Source: JAWWPY01 sp964412845 (lineage in GTDB: Bacteria > Actinomycetota > Actinomycetes > Streptosporangiales > Streptosporangiaceae). From it: a stretch of DNA of 38,934 bases. The notes beneath the pieces were generated by a model. That model was not told the DNA's origin. It saw only the letters and a program-made list of their open reading frames with translations, and did not search any database. The position numbers and the translations under genes are program-made. Position 1 is the stretch's first letter; each line of letters begins with the position of its first letter. Of the stretch, positions 18,361 through 26,146 are shown piece by piece. The stretch spans positions 1-38,934 of the forward strand of contig CAYPQM010000051.1 of NCBI GenBank assembly GCA_964412845.1, in the 5' to 3' direction.

Positions 18361-19236
18361 ATGTATCCGTCTCGGTTCCGCTACGAGGCACCGCATTCGC
18401 TTGACGAGGCGATCACACTGCTGCGCGAGGGCGGGGACGAGGCCAAGGTGCTGGCCGGCGGCCAGAGCCTGGTCCCGCTGATGAAGCTGCGCTTCGCGTC
18501 GCCGGAACTCATCGTCGACATCAACAACCTGCCCGGGCTCGCCTACCATCGGGCGGATCCGGATGGCACGCTGCGCATCGGCGCCCTGTGCCGCCACGTG
18601 GACTTGGAGCGCTCGTCCCTGCTCTCCAGCACCCAGCCCACCATGACCGCGGCGGCCCCGCTGATCGCCGATCCGATCGTGCGCAACCGCGGCACCCTGG
18701 TCGGATCGCTCTGCCACGCCGATCCGCAAGGCGACTGGGCCTCGGTGGTACTGGCCCTCGGCGGCTCGGTCATCGCCCACGGACCAGGCGGCCGGCGGAC
18801 CATCCCGGTCGCGGACTTTGTCACCGGGCCTTTCCAGAACGTCCTGGAGCCGGACGAGATCGCCGTCGAAGCCTTCATCCCGCCCCCGAAGGGGGCCCGC
18901 ACCGGCGGCTACCTCAAGCTGGAACGCCGGGTGGGCGACTTCGCGACGGTTGGCGTCGCGGTGGCCCTGGAGACCTCCGGCGAGACTGTGGTCAGGGCGG
19001 GAATCGCCCTGACCGGAGTGGGCGGCTCCACCATCGACGCGGTCGCGGCGCGGGAAGCCCTGGTCGGGAAGCCGTTGTCGGCGCAGGCCATCGAGCAGGC
19101 CGCCGGACTCGCCGCTGATGCCTCCCGGCCCAAGACCGACCATCGTGGCAGCGCGGAATACAAGCGGCATATGGTGCGCACTTTCGTCGTGCGCCTGCTG
19201 AGCCGCACCGACACCGCCGCGGAAAGGGCAGCCTGA
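18361..19236 (+). CDS. coxM: CO dehydrogenase medium FAD-binding subunit (cluster II)
   Basis: A 291-aa CoxM. FAD motifs are AGGQSLVPLMKLR and RNRGTLVGSL; the latter is usually T-x-G-G-S, so L-V-G-S is a mild variant. The C-terminal CODH flavoprotein domain ends EYKRHMVRTFVVRLL. The start is ATG 18361 with GGAGGA seven bases upstream. It is followed after one base by coxS. It should pass electrons from the Fe-S clusters towards the quinone pool. It is a clear paralogue of the cluster I CoxM but substantially diverged, so the two clusters are not a recent duplication. Confidence 0.94.
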   Translation: MYPSRFRYEAPHSLDEAITLLREGGDEAKVLAGGQSLVPLMKLRFASPELIVDINNLPGLAYHRADPDGTLRIGALCRHVDLERSSLLSSTQPTMTAAAPLIADPIVRNRGTLVGSLCHADPQGDWASVVLALGGSVIAHGPGGRRTIPVADFVTGPFQNVLEPDEIAVEAFIPPPKGARTGGYLKLERRVGDFATVGVAVALETSGETVVRAGIALTGVGGSTIDAVAAREALVGKPLSAQAIEQAAGLAADASRPKTDHRGSAEYKRHMVRTFVVRLLSRTDTAAERAA

Positions 19237-19237
19237 C

Positions 19238-19765
19238 ATGACGACCGTCTATGACGACCCGGGCGAGGCGACCAGCGACGTCCCAGTACGCCGGATCAAG
19301 TTCACCGTCAACGGCGCGAAGAAGATCGCCGAGGTTGAGCCCCGGCTGCTGCTGTCGCACCTCATCCGCAGGGGGCTCGGGCTCACCGGCACGCACATGG
19401 GCTGCGACACGACCAACTGCGGCGCGTGCACCGTGCTGGTGGATGGGCGGGCCGTGAAGTCCTGCACCATGCTGGCCGTGCAGGTGGACGGGCGCGAGAT
19501 CAGCACGGTTGAGGGCCTGGCCACCGCCAGCGAACTGCACCCGCTGCAGGAGGGCTTCAAGGAAGAGCACGGGCTGCAGTGCGGGTTCTGCACACCCGGC
19601 ATGATGATGGCCGCCAAGGCACTCCTGGATGACAACCCGGATCCCAGCGAGGAAGACGTGCGCTGGGCCCTGTCCGGCAACCTGTGCCGCTGCACCGGCT
19701 ACCAGAACATCGTGAAGTCGGTGCTGTGGGCCGCCGACAAGCTCAAGTCCCAATCCGCCGGCTGA
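19238..19765 (+). CDS. coxS: CO dehydrogenase small [2Fe-2S] subunit (cluster II)
   Basis: A 175-aa iron-sulfur subunit. One [2Fe-2S] cluster uses C56, C61, C64 and C76 (GCDTTNCGAC...KSC), and the other uses C115, C118, C150 and C152 (CGFC...CRC). A short acidic N-terminal extension of about 17 residues precedes the ferredoxin fold. It starts one base after the coxM stop. It relays electrons from CoxL to CoxM. Confidence 0.95.
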   Translation: MTTVYDDPGEATSDVPVRRIKFTVNGAKKIAEVEPRLLLSHLIRRGLGLTGTHMGCDTTNCGACTVLVDGRAVKSCTMLAVQVDGREISTVEGLATASELHPLQEGFKEEHGLQCGFCTPGMMMAAKALLDDNPDPSEEDVRWALSGNLCRCTGYQNIVKSVLWAADKLKSQSAG

Positions 19766-19800
19766 CACTGGCGCTAGCTGACCAAGACGCGAGGAAGCAC

Positions 19801-22194
19801 ATGTCGCAGGCACTGGACGAGATCAAGATCGGCGGGCTGGGCGCGAGCCGCAAGCGCGTTGAAGACAATCGCTTCATCCGGGGCAAGGGCAACTACACCG
19901 ACGACATCACCCTGCCCGGCATGCTGCACATGGAGATTCTGCGCAGCCCGCTGGCGCACGCGCGGATCATCTCGATCGACGCGAGCAAGGCGTGGGAGAT
20001 ACCCGGCGTGCACCTGGTGCTCACCGGCGAGATGATGGCCACCCGCAACCTGGCCTGGATGCCGACGCTGTCCTACGACACCCAGGCGGTGCTGGCCACG
20101 GACAAGGTCCGTTTCCAGGGCCAGGAAGTGGCCTGCGTCATCGCCGATGACCCGTACATCGCCAAGGACGCGTGCGAGGCGATCGTCGTGGAGTACGAGC
20201 AGCTCCCGGTCATCGTCAACCCGCTGCAGGCCGTCGCCGACGGCGCGCCGGTGATCCGCGACGACAAGGAAAACCAGCACGACAACGTCATCTACGACTG
20301 GGAGGTCGGCGACTCCGCGGGCACCGACCGCGCGTTCGCCCAGGCGGACACGGTTTCCAAGCTCCAGCTGCACTACCCGCGCTCGCACCCGTCCCCGATC
20401 GAATGCTGCGGGTCGATCGCCGACTACGACCGGGCCAGCTCGAAGCTCACGGTGTACATGACGACGCAGGCGCCGCACATCATCCGGGCGGCGGTGGCTC
20501 TGGTGGCCGAACTGCCCGAGCAGATGATCCGGATCATCTCCCCGGACATCGGCGGCGGATTCGGCAACAAGGTGCCGATCTATCCCGGGTACGTCTGTTC
20601 CATCCTGGCCTCGATCCTGCTGGAACGGCCGGTGAAGTGGATCGAGGACAAGTCGGGCAACCTGATCTCCACCGGGTTCGCCCGGGACGTGTACCTGGAA
20701 GGCGAGATGGCGCTGCGCAAGGACGGCAAGATCCTGGCCGTCCGGATGCACACCGACGCCGACCACGGTGCGTTCTTCGCTGATGCACAGCCGAGCAAGT
20801 TCAAGATCGGCCTGATGCACTCGGCCTTCGCCGCCTACGACATCCCGGTCGCGCACCTGACCGCCCGCGGCACGTACAGCAACAAGGCACCCGGCGGGGT
20901 CGCCTACCGGTGCTCGTTCCGGGTCACCGAGGCGATGTTCTTCCAGGAGCGGATGGTCCAGGCCGCCGCCGACGACCTGGGCATGGACCAGGCGGAGTTC
21001 CGGCGGATGAACTTCGTGCAGGATGACCAGTTCCCGTACCGCACCCCGTTTGGCTTCCTGACTGACTCGGGCCAGTACACCAAGTGCCTCGACGTCGGCC
21101 TGAAGGCCGTCGGCTACGAGGACTTCCTGCGTCAGCAGCAGGAGGCCAAGGCGAACGGGAGGCTGCTCGGCATCGGCATCTCCACGATGACCGAACCGCT
21201 CGGCGCGGGCAACAGCCGTGAGTACGACATCCTCGGCATCAAGATGTTCGACTCGGCCGAGCTCAAGATTCACATGACCGGCAAGGCCATCGTCCGGACC
21301 GGCGCGCGGGGCCAGGGCCAGGGCCACGAGACCACCTGGGCCCAGATCGTCAGCCACGAGCTCGGCATCCCGGCCGAAGACATCGTCGTGGAGGAGGGCG
21401 ACACCGACACGGCCCCGTTCGGCATGGGCACCTACGCCTCACGCAGCACCCCGGTCGCCGGGGCGGCCATCTCGATGGTGTCCCGCAAGATCCGGGCCAA
21501 GGCCCGCAAGCTGGCCGCGCACCTCCTTGAGGTGTCCGAAGAGGACATCGAGTGGGAGCTCGGCCGGTTCTATGTGCGCAGCGCTCCCGACCGTGGCGTG
21601 ACCATCCAGGAATGCGCGATGGCCGCGTACAGCAACATGCCGGATGGCATGGAGCCCGGCCTGGAGAACACCGCCTACTACGACCCGCCGAACCTCACCT
21701 GGCCGTTCGCGGTCTACATCGTCACCGTCGAGGTAGACCCGGAGACCGGGGTCTGGGACGTGCTGAACATGGTCGCGGTCGACGACTGCGGCGTCCGGAT
21801 CAACCCGATGATCGTCGAGGGACAGATCATGGGCGGGCTGACCGAGGCCTACGCCATGGCCAACATGCAGTTCATCACGTTCGATGCCGAAGGCAACTGC
21901 GTGGGCGCCAACTACATGGACTACCTGCTGCCGACCTCCTGGGAGACGCCGGGCTTCGAACTGCACAGCGAGGTGGTCACGCCCTGTCCGCACCACCCGA
22001 TCGGCGCCAAGGGAATCGGTGAGTGCGCGGCGGTCGGTGGCCCGGCGGCTTTTGTCAACGCGGTGATGAACGCCATCTCCGGCACTGGGGTCCGCAACAT
22101 CGACATGCCTTTGCTACCGGACCGGGTCTGGGAGGCGATCAAGTATCGCCACGACGTCTACGGCGGGCCGCCGGTACGCACGGACGACGACTGA
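19801..22194 (+). CDS. coxL: Carbon monoxide dehydrogenase large subunit, form I (cluster II)
   Basis: A 797-aa catalytic subunit with the canonical form I loop AYRCSFR (368-374). The Cu-ligating Cys371 codon is at 20911-20913. Other hallmarks are GGGFGNK (251-257), ARGQGQGHETTWAQI, YGxRSTP-like YASRSTP, DDCGVRINPMIVEGQ and PIGAKGIGEC with the catalytic Glu. It would bind the Mo-Cu-MCD cofactor and oxidise CO, very likely at atmospheric or low levels as known for actinobacterial form I enzymes. I start at ATG 19801 with GAGGAAG upstream. The frame is open to 19684, but that overlaps coxS and lacks homology. It is followed 12 bp later by the XdhC-like gene. Confidence 0.96.
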   Translation: MSQALDEIKIGGLGASRKRVEDNRFIRGKGNYTDDITLPGMLHMEILRSPLAHARIISIDASKAWEIPGVHLVLTGEMMATRNLAWMPTLSYDTQAVLATDKVRFQGQEVACVIADDPYIAKDACEAIVVEYEQLPVIVNPLQAVADGAPVIRDDKENQHDNVIYDWEVGDSAGTDRAFAQADTVSKLQLHYPRSHPSPIECCGSIADYDRASSKLTVYMTTQAPHIIRAAVALVAELPEQMIRIISPDIGGGFGNKVPIYPGYVCSILASILLERPVKWIEDKSGNLISTGFARDVYLEGEMALRKDGKILAVRMHTDADHGAFFADAQPSKFKIGLMHSAFAAYDIPVAHLTARGTYSNKAPGGVAYRCSFRVTEAMFFQERMVQAAADDLGMDQAEFRRMNFVQDDQFPYRTPFGFLTDSGQYTKCLDVGLKAVGYEDFLRQQQEAKANGRLLGIGISTMTEPLGAGNSREYDILGIKMFDSAELKIHMTGKAIVRTGARGQGQGHETTWAQIVSHELGIPAEDIVVEEGDTDTAPFGMGTYASRSTPVAGAAISMVSRKIRAKARKLAAHLLEVSEEDIEWELGRFYVRSAPDRGVTIQECAMAAYSNMPDGMEPGLENTAYYDPPNLTWPFAVYIVTVEVDPETGVWDVLNMVAVDDCGVRINPMIVEGQIMGGLTEAYAMANMQFITFDAEGNCVGANYMDYLLPTSWETPGFELHSEVVTPCPHHPIGAKGIGECAAVGGPAAFVNAVMNAISGTGVRNIDMPLLPDRVWEAIKYRHDVYGGPPVRTDDD

Positions 22195-22206
22195 CAGGAG
22201 CCACCA

Positions 22207-23286
22207 ATGGACGGCTGGCGTGTCCTGGAGCAGGCCGACGAACTGACGCGGCGCGGTGAGGCGTTCGCGCTCGCCACCGTGGTCTGGCGGCAGGGCCCGT
22301 CATCGGGCCAGCAAGGCTCCCGGGCGATCATCACGGCGACCGGGGAGCTGCGCGGCTGGATCGGCGGGGCCTGCGCGGAGCCGGTAGTGATCCGCGAAGC
22401 CAGGCGAGTGATCGCGGAGGGCGTGCCGCGCCTGCTGCTGCTGGGCACTCCCGAGCAGTTTGCCGGCACAACGCAGTTCGCCGGCACCGGGCCGTCCGCT
22501 GGCACCGGGCCGTCCGCTGGCACCGGGCCGTCCGCTGGCACCGCGCCGTCCGCTGGCACCGCGCCGTCCGGGCCGGACGGGATGATTTTCGTGCCCATCT
22601 CCTGCCAGAGCGAGGGCGCGCTGCAGGTCTATGTGGAGCCGGTACTGCCGACACCACACCTGGTGATCGTCGGTCGCTCGCCGATGGCGCACACCCTCGC
22701 CGACCTGGCCGGGGCGCTCGGCTGGCGCGCCGCTCTCGTCGACTGGCCGGACTTCTCCGCAGCCGACGCGGACGAACGCTCCATGGTCGTCGTGGCCACT
22801 CAGGGTCATGGCGACGAGGAAGCCATCGAACAGGCGGTCGCAGCCCGGCCCGCCTACCTGGGCCTGGTCGGGTCACGTCGGCGGGGCGCGTCGGTGCTCG
22901 GCTACCTCGCTGAGCGCGGCCTGCCCAAGGACCATCTTGACCGGGTCCGCGTTCCGGCCGGGCTTGATCTCGGCCGCACATCACACCGGGAGATCGCGGT
23001 CGCGATCCTCGCGGAACTGGTCCAGTTGCGGGCTTCCGGGGCGCTGGCGGCCGGCGCTGCGGCTGAGCTGGCCACCGCGGCCGGGCCAGCAACCGCGGCT
23101 GGGCCAGCAACCGCGGCCGCGGCGGCCGAGGTCGTGGACCCGATCTGCGGGATGACTGTGGCAGTGGGGCCGGCCGGTCGCCCGCTGGACCATGAGGGCG
23201 TCATGTACTACTTCTGCAGCGCCGGCTGCCGCCGGGAATTCGAGCAGGATCCCGCTGCCTACGTGAAGAGAGAGACCCGATGCTGA
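22207..23286 (+). CDS. XdhC/CoxI-family cofactor maturation protein fused to a YHS domain
   Basis: A 359-aa protein with three parts. The XdhC/CoxI N-terminal domain (1-85) includes ATVVWRQGPSS and GELRGWIGGACAEP. A Rossmann-like XdhC C-terminal domain (about 145-275) includes PHLVIVGRSPMAHTLADLAG and LGLVGSRRR. A C-terminal YHS domain (309-352) has DPICGM, then YYFCSAGC, with Cys314, Cys337 and Cys341 placed to bind metal. XdhC-type proteins hold and sulfurate Mo cofactor for molybdenum hydroxylases; YHS domains bind transition metals, often copper. The fusion beside a Mo-Cu enzyme suggests a role in sulfur and copper loading of CoxL, which is inference. Linkers carry six-residue AGTGPS repeats (87-121) and ATAAGP repeats (290-303). 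Confidence 0.85.
   Translation: MDGWRVLEQADELTRRGEAFALATVVWRQGPSSGQQGSRAIITATGELRGWIGGACAEPVVIREARRVIAEGVPRLLLLGTPEQFAGTTQFAGTGPSAGTGPSAGTGPSAGTAPSAGTAPSGPDGMIFVPISCQSEGALQVYVEPVLPTPHLVIVGRSPMAHTLADLAGALGWRAALVDWPDFSAADADERSMVVVATQGHGDEEAIEQAVAARPAYLGLVGSRRRGASVLGYLAERGLPKDHLDRVRVPAGLDLGRTSHREIAVAILAELVQLRASGALAAGAAAELATAAGPATAAGPATAAAAAEVVDPICGMTVAVGPAGRPLDHEGVMYYFCSAGCRREFEQDPAAYVKRETRC
22462..22569 (+). repeat. 18-bp in-frame tandem repeat in the XdhC-like gene
   Basis: Six 18-bp units begin at 22462, 22480, 22498, 22516, 22534 and 22552. They encode AGTTQF, AGTGPS (three times) and AGTAPS (twice). The near-identity at DNA level of units 2-6 indicates recent slippage expansion in a linker. 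Confidence 0.9.
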
Positions 23287-23861
23287 TCAAGAATGACTTC
23301 GAGGTCGCGGAGCCGGTCGAGAAGGTATGGCAATTCTTCGAGAACATCCCGCAGGTAGCGGCGTGCCTGCCGGGCGCCGAGCTGACCGAGGACCTCGGCG
23401 ATGAGAAATACAAGGGCCGGGTGGCCATCCGGATGGGGCCGGTCCGGCTGCAGTTCGCCGGCACCGCCGATATCACCGAGCGCGACGAGGCCGCCAAGCG
23501 GGTGGTGGTGCAGGCCAGCGGGGCTGACGAGAAGGGCCGGGGCCAGGCCAGCATGGTCATCACCGCGACGCTGGCCCGGGCCGGCCGCGGCACCAAGGTC
23601 GGCGTCACCCAGGACCTGCAGCTGTCCGGAGCTGCCGCGCAGTACGGCCGGGGAATGATCTCCGACGTCACAGCCGTGCTGATGCGCGATTTCTCGGCCA
23701 ACCTGCAGGACCGCATCGACCGCATCGAGCGAGGCGAGTCCCCGGAGCAACTTGCGGCCGCCCGGGAGGCGAAGGGTTTCACCCTGGGCCTGCGGGCCGC
23801 ACTCATGGCGCTGAGCCGGGTTTTCCGCCGGTTCTTCGCCCCCTACCAGGCCACGAGCTGA
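23280..23861 (+). CDS. coxG: CoxG family protein (SRPBCC fold)
   Basis: A 193-aa CoxG/DUF1857-like START-superfamily protein. The SRPBCC fold spans about 1-150 (FEVAEPVEKVWQFFENIPQV, then AACLPGAELTED and KYKGRVAIRMGPVRLQFAGTADI). A basic amphipathic C-terminal helix (LRAALMALSRVFRRFFAPY) could attach it to the membrane. CoxG is needed for aerobic CO dehydrogenase function: it docks the enzyme at the membrane, and in mycobacterial enzymes it has been linked to quinone delivery. ATG 23280 overlaps the XdhC-YHS gene by 7 bp. It immediately precedes five small membrane-protein genes. Confidence 0.93.
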   Translation: MLIKNDFEVAEPVEKVWQFFENIPQVAACLPGAELTEDLGDEKYKGRVAIRMGPVRLQFAGTADITERDEAAKRVVVQASGADEKGRGQASMVITATLARAGRGTKVGVTQDLQLSGAAAQYGRGMISDVTAVLMRDFSANLQDRIDRIERGESPEQLAAAREAKGFTLGLRAALMALSRVFRRFFAPYQATS

Positions 23862-23872
23862 GGAGACGAACC

Positions 23873-24127
23873 ATGGTTTTGTGGTGGATCGGCAACGCTG
23901 TCCTGTTGCTCGTGATACTTCCCGTCGTCATCTACCTGCTCAACCGCGTGCTGGCCGCGGTGGAGCGCATCCGGGGAGCGACCGACGAGATTCTCACCGG
24001 CGGGGTGGCCCTCATCGGGGAACTGAACGGCGTTCCGGACGGGCTGGCGAAGACCGACAGCACCGTCAACGAAGTGGCTGTCGGCGCGGTCCGGTATGCG
24101 GGCTCCGTCGCCAAGCTTCTCGGCTGA
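23873..24127 (+). CDS. Small single-helix membrane protein 1 of the cox tail
   Basis: An 84-aa protein with one N-terminal membrane helix (about 4-22, WIGNAVLLLVILPVVIYLL), then an amphipathic soluble part (RIRGATDEILTGGVALIGEL, then VPDGLAKTDSTVNEVA). ATG 23873 follows coxG by 11 bp with GAGGAGAC upstream. No catalytic motif or known family is seen. It is first of five such genes in a row, which suggests a membrane assembly that works with CoxG and CO dehydrogenase. Confidence 0.85.
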   Translation: MVLWWIGNAVLLLVILPVVIYLLNRVLAAVERIRGATDEILTGGVALIGELNGVPDGLAKTDSTVNEVAVGAVRYAGSVAKLLG

Positions 24128-24144
24128 CTAGAAAGGAGCACGGC

Positions 24145-24372
24145 ATGCCGGCAGCCGCCTGGGTGACACTCATCATCGCAGCGCTGATCATCGGTATTAC
24201 CGCTATAGGCCTCTTGCGGGTCATCTTCCATCTCCGGGCGGTACGCGCGACGCTCGTGTCGACCACCGGGGGGGTGCAGGCCGTCGCCCAGCTCACCAGT
24301 ACCGTGCCGGAGCGGCTGACTTCGGTCAACGCGAGCCTCAAGCCGGTCAGGGACTTCTGCGAAACGGTCTGA
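24145..24372 (+). CDS. Small single-helix membrane protein 2 of the cox tail
   Basis: A 75-aa protein from ATG 24145 with AAAGGAG at ideal spacing. One membrane helix lies at about 5-27 (WVTLIIAALIIGITAIGLLR), followed by a helical tail (HLRAVRATLVSTTGGVQAVA, then VPERLTSVNASLKPVRDF). The membrane-helix, basic-patch, amphipathic-helix plan is the same as its neighbours. Function is unknown. Confidence 0.82.
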   Translation: MPAAAWVTLIIAALIIGITAIGLLRVIFHLRAVRATLVSTTGGVQAVAQLTSTVPERLTSVNASLKPVRDFCETV

Positions 24373-24391
24373 ACTGGCAAAGGAGCCACTC

Positions 24392-24664
24392 ATGCAACCA
24401 CATGTCCTCGCCGCCGGGACCAGCACTACTGGCTGGGTTGTCGGCTACACGATCGGGATCGTGATCGTCCTGGTGGTCGTCGCGCTGGTGGTGCCGATCC
24501 TGCTGCTCGCCCGCTCGATCGGCCAGGAGGCACCCAAAATCAACGACGCCCTGACGGAGGCGGTGCACAACACGGCACCGCTCGCGGCACTGCGCACGAC
24601 GATCGAGCACGCCACGATCATCATTGGCGGACTGCAGCGCGGCCGCGCCAGGCTGGGAGGCTGA
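24392..24664 (+). CDS. Small single-helix membrane protein 3 of the cox tail
   Basis: A 90-aa protein from ATG 24392 with AAAGGAG upstream. A short N-terminus precedes one long, Val/Ile-rich membrane helix (about 14-40, GYTIGIVIVLVVVALVVPIL). The soluble part (KINDALTEAVHNTAPLAALR, then TTIEHATIIIGGLQRGRAR) resembles that of protein 4 around D-A/T-L-x-x-A-x-x-N-T. No known domain is seen. Confidence 0.83.
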   Translation: MQPHVLAAGTSTTGWVVGYTIGIVIVLVVVALVVPILLLARSIGQEAPKINDALTEAVHNTAPLAALRTTIEHATIIIGGLQRGRARLGG

Positions 24665-24666
24665 CG

Positions 24667-24957
24667 ATGCGTACCGTGGCTATGTCATCCACCGAGCACA
24701 CCCTGTGGGTGTGGGCGATCATCCTCGGCTTTGTCGTGGTGCTCGCCGTCGCGGCCCTGCTGAGCCTGCTCATCTGGCTGGTGAAGATCATTGACCGCCG
24801 CGTTGTCGAAGTGCGGGACACCCTCAAGGCCGCCGCGGCGAACACCGCGGACGCCGCGCTCATCCCGCAAGTCGCCGGCGGTGTGGAGGCGGTCCTGGCC
24901 GAAGGCCTCCAGCACCACCTGTTCCTCGGCCGTGTGCTCGGAAAGGTGAAGTCATGA
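24667..24957 (+). CDS. Small single-helix membrane protein 4 of the cox tail
   Basis: A 96-aa protein from ATG 24667, two bases after the previous stop, with GGGAGG upstream; ATG 24682 is an alternative. One membrane helix lies at about 14-42 (VWAIILGFVVVLAVAALLSL). The tail follows (VEVRDTLKAAAANTADAALI, then PQVAGGVEAVLAEGLQHHLF). Its final codons overlap the start of protein 5 by 4 bp, so the two are translationally coupled. The conserved tail His-His pair might bind a metal, but that is speculative. Confidence 0.85.
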   Translation: MRTVAMSSTEHTLWVWAIILGFVVVLAVAALLSLLIWLVKIIDRRVVEVRDTLKAAAANTADAALIPQVAGGVEAVLAEGLQHHLFLGRVLGKVKS

Positions 24958-25316
24958 CCACATTGGTCATCCTGACCGTCGTCGACGTCGTGCTGCTCGT
25001 CGCCGGCCTGGCGGTCTACCTGTACTGGGTGGGGACGCTGCTCACCCGGATCGCGGGCAACCTCGAGGAGTGCGCGGACACGGTACGGACGATCGTGGGT
25101 CACGCCGAGCAGATCATGCCTGGGGTCGACCACATCAACCGGACCGGCGGGGTGGTGGCGGGCGCGCTGCCGTTGCTGTACGGGATGGCTGAGGAGATCG
25201 TCGCCGACGTCACCCCGATTCCCGCGGCACCGGAGCATCCCGAGCCCGCACGTCCCGCGTCCGGCCGTCGCCGGTCCCGCTTGCACGACGCAGTCGGATT
25301 CGCGCCGCACCGCTAA
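24954..25316 (+). CDS. Small single-helix membrane protein 5 of the cox tail
   Basis: A 120-aa protein from ATG 24954. One membrane helix lies at about 3-28 (LVILTVVDVVLLVAGLAVYL). It is followed by TRIAGNLEECADTVRTIVGH, AEQIMPGVDHINRTGG and a Pro/Arg-rich C-terminus. It is the last and longest of the five. A strong hairpin begins 11 bp after its stop, marking the end of the operon. No family is recognised. Confidence 0.85.
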   Translation: MTTLVILTVVDVVLLVAGLAVYLYWVGTLLTRIAGNLEECADTVRTIVGHAEQIMPGVDHINRTGGVVAGALPLLYGMAEEIVADVTPIPAAPEHPEPARPASGRRRSRLHDAVGFAPHR

Positions 25317-25326
25317 AGATCCAGCG

Positions 25327-25372
25327 AAGTCGCTGGTCAGGTCCGCGCGGGACTGGCCAGCGACTTTTCGTT
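25327..25372. terminator. Bidirectional intrinsic terminator after cluster II
   Basis: AAGTCGCTGG (25327-25336) pairs perfectly with CCAGCGACTT (25357-25366) around a 20-nt loop that can itself partly fold. TTCGTT follows on the plus strand. It lies between the convergent cluster II operon and the GIY-YIG-like gene and probably serves both. Confidence 0.75.
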
Positions 25373-25401
25373 AGGTATGGTCTGGGCGGTGTGCGGGTCG
25401 G

Positions 25402-25836
25402 TCAGGCCTGATCTGGGTCACGCCGGGCGACCGGCCCGGTGGTCGGGGCCGAGTACTCGCCGATCCATTCGTCCTTCCACGACTGGTCGTACTGCTGGGT
25501 ATTGCACCGTGGATGGTAGACCGTGATGAGCTCGCGGGCGATCTGCTCCCGGTGCGGGCGGTTACCGCCAGGTACCTCGTAGGTGCAGACGTAGACCTTC
25601 CAGCGCGATCCGGCTCGCCGTACCCAGCAGTGCGCGCGCGGGTGCTGAAAGGGGAAGCGCTCCGCGGCGAGGTCATCGGAGTGGCCCACGTAGATGACGG
25701 CATACCGGTCCGGCTTGGTATCCGGATCCGGCTTGTACGCGATCGCGTAGACAGCAGGCACGGACGGCGGTGTCCACCCGCCGAGCAACCGCGGGCCCTC
25801 GAACGGATAGCCGGCCAGCGACCCGAGCCGAATCAT
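25402..25836 (-). CDS. GIY-YIG-like domain protein
   Basis: A 144-aa protein. It has VYAIAYK, then YAVIYVGHSDDLAAERF, matching the GIY...YVG core and following Arg of GIY-YIG-type nucleases. CWVRRAGSRWKVYVCTYEVP and REQIARELITVYHPRCN follow. Small proteins of this kind are common in actinomycetes, but their targets are unknown. ATG 25836 overlaps the upstream small gene by ATGA. Nuclease activity is not assured, since the full catalytic set is only partly recognisable. Confidence 0.75.
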   Translation of the reverse strand: MIRLGSLAGYPFEGPRLLGGWTPPSVPAVYAIAYKPDPDTKPDRYAVIYVGHSDDLAAERFPFQHPRAHCWVRRAGSRWKVYVCTYEVPGGNRPHREQIARELITVYHPRCNTQQYDQSWKDEWIGEYSAPTTGPVARRDPDQA

Positions 25837-26117
25837 CCGCCGAGGTCCTCGTCCTCGTCCTCGCTGATGGCTTCGGTCCGCACTATCGGGCCGGCCGGAA
25901 GGCCAGCCTCGGCCACGGCCTGGGCGAACACCTCGGTGGCCTTCTCGATCGCCTCGTCGCGGCTGGCGGCCTGCACGACGAGTTGAGCACCGTAGCGGTT
26001 CGTGCCGATCCCGGTGGCGATACCAGCGCTCGCGGCGACCGCGTCAGCCAGTTCCACCACCTCTTCGCGTGACAGCACGCGGTCACCTTCGGCCTCGATG
26101 CCCACGCTCCATCTCAC
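25833..26117 (-). CDS. Hypothetical small protein
   Basis: About 94 aa from GTG 26117, which has GAGGAG six bases upstream; GTG 26135 is an alternative. The predicted fold is alpha/beta (RWSVGIEAEGDRVLSREEVV, then NRYGAQLVVQAASRDEAIE) with an acidic DEDEDLGG tail. No family is recognised. It is translationally coupled to the GIY-YIG-like gene. The 14-bp tandem array with the assembly gap starts just upstream, so its promoter region is incompletely known. Confidence 0.7.
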   Translation of the reverse strand: MRWSVGIEAEGDRVLSREEVVELADAVAASAGIATGIGTNRYGAQLVVQAASRDEAIEKATEVFAQAVAEAGLPAGPIVRTEAISEDEDEDLGG

Positions 26118-26146
26118 CGGATACTCCTCACTCACCGTCAGCCGCT

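Noticed and set aside
17869..19239. Long open frame on the minus strand opposite coxM of cluster II
   Set aside because: It is the complement of the hypothetical gene and coxM in a GC-rich codon phase. It has no domain and Pro/Arg/Gly-rich composition.
19774..21357. 527-codon minus-strand open frame within coxL of cluster II
   Set aside because: Shadow of the true coxL frame caused by high GC at third positions. The product is compositionally biased and without motifs.
22462..22569. CRISPR-like regular repeats
   Set aside because: The repeats are directly adjacent 18-bp coding units with no spacers and stay in frame, so this is a minisatellite within a gene.
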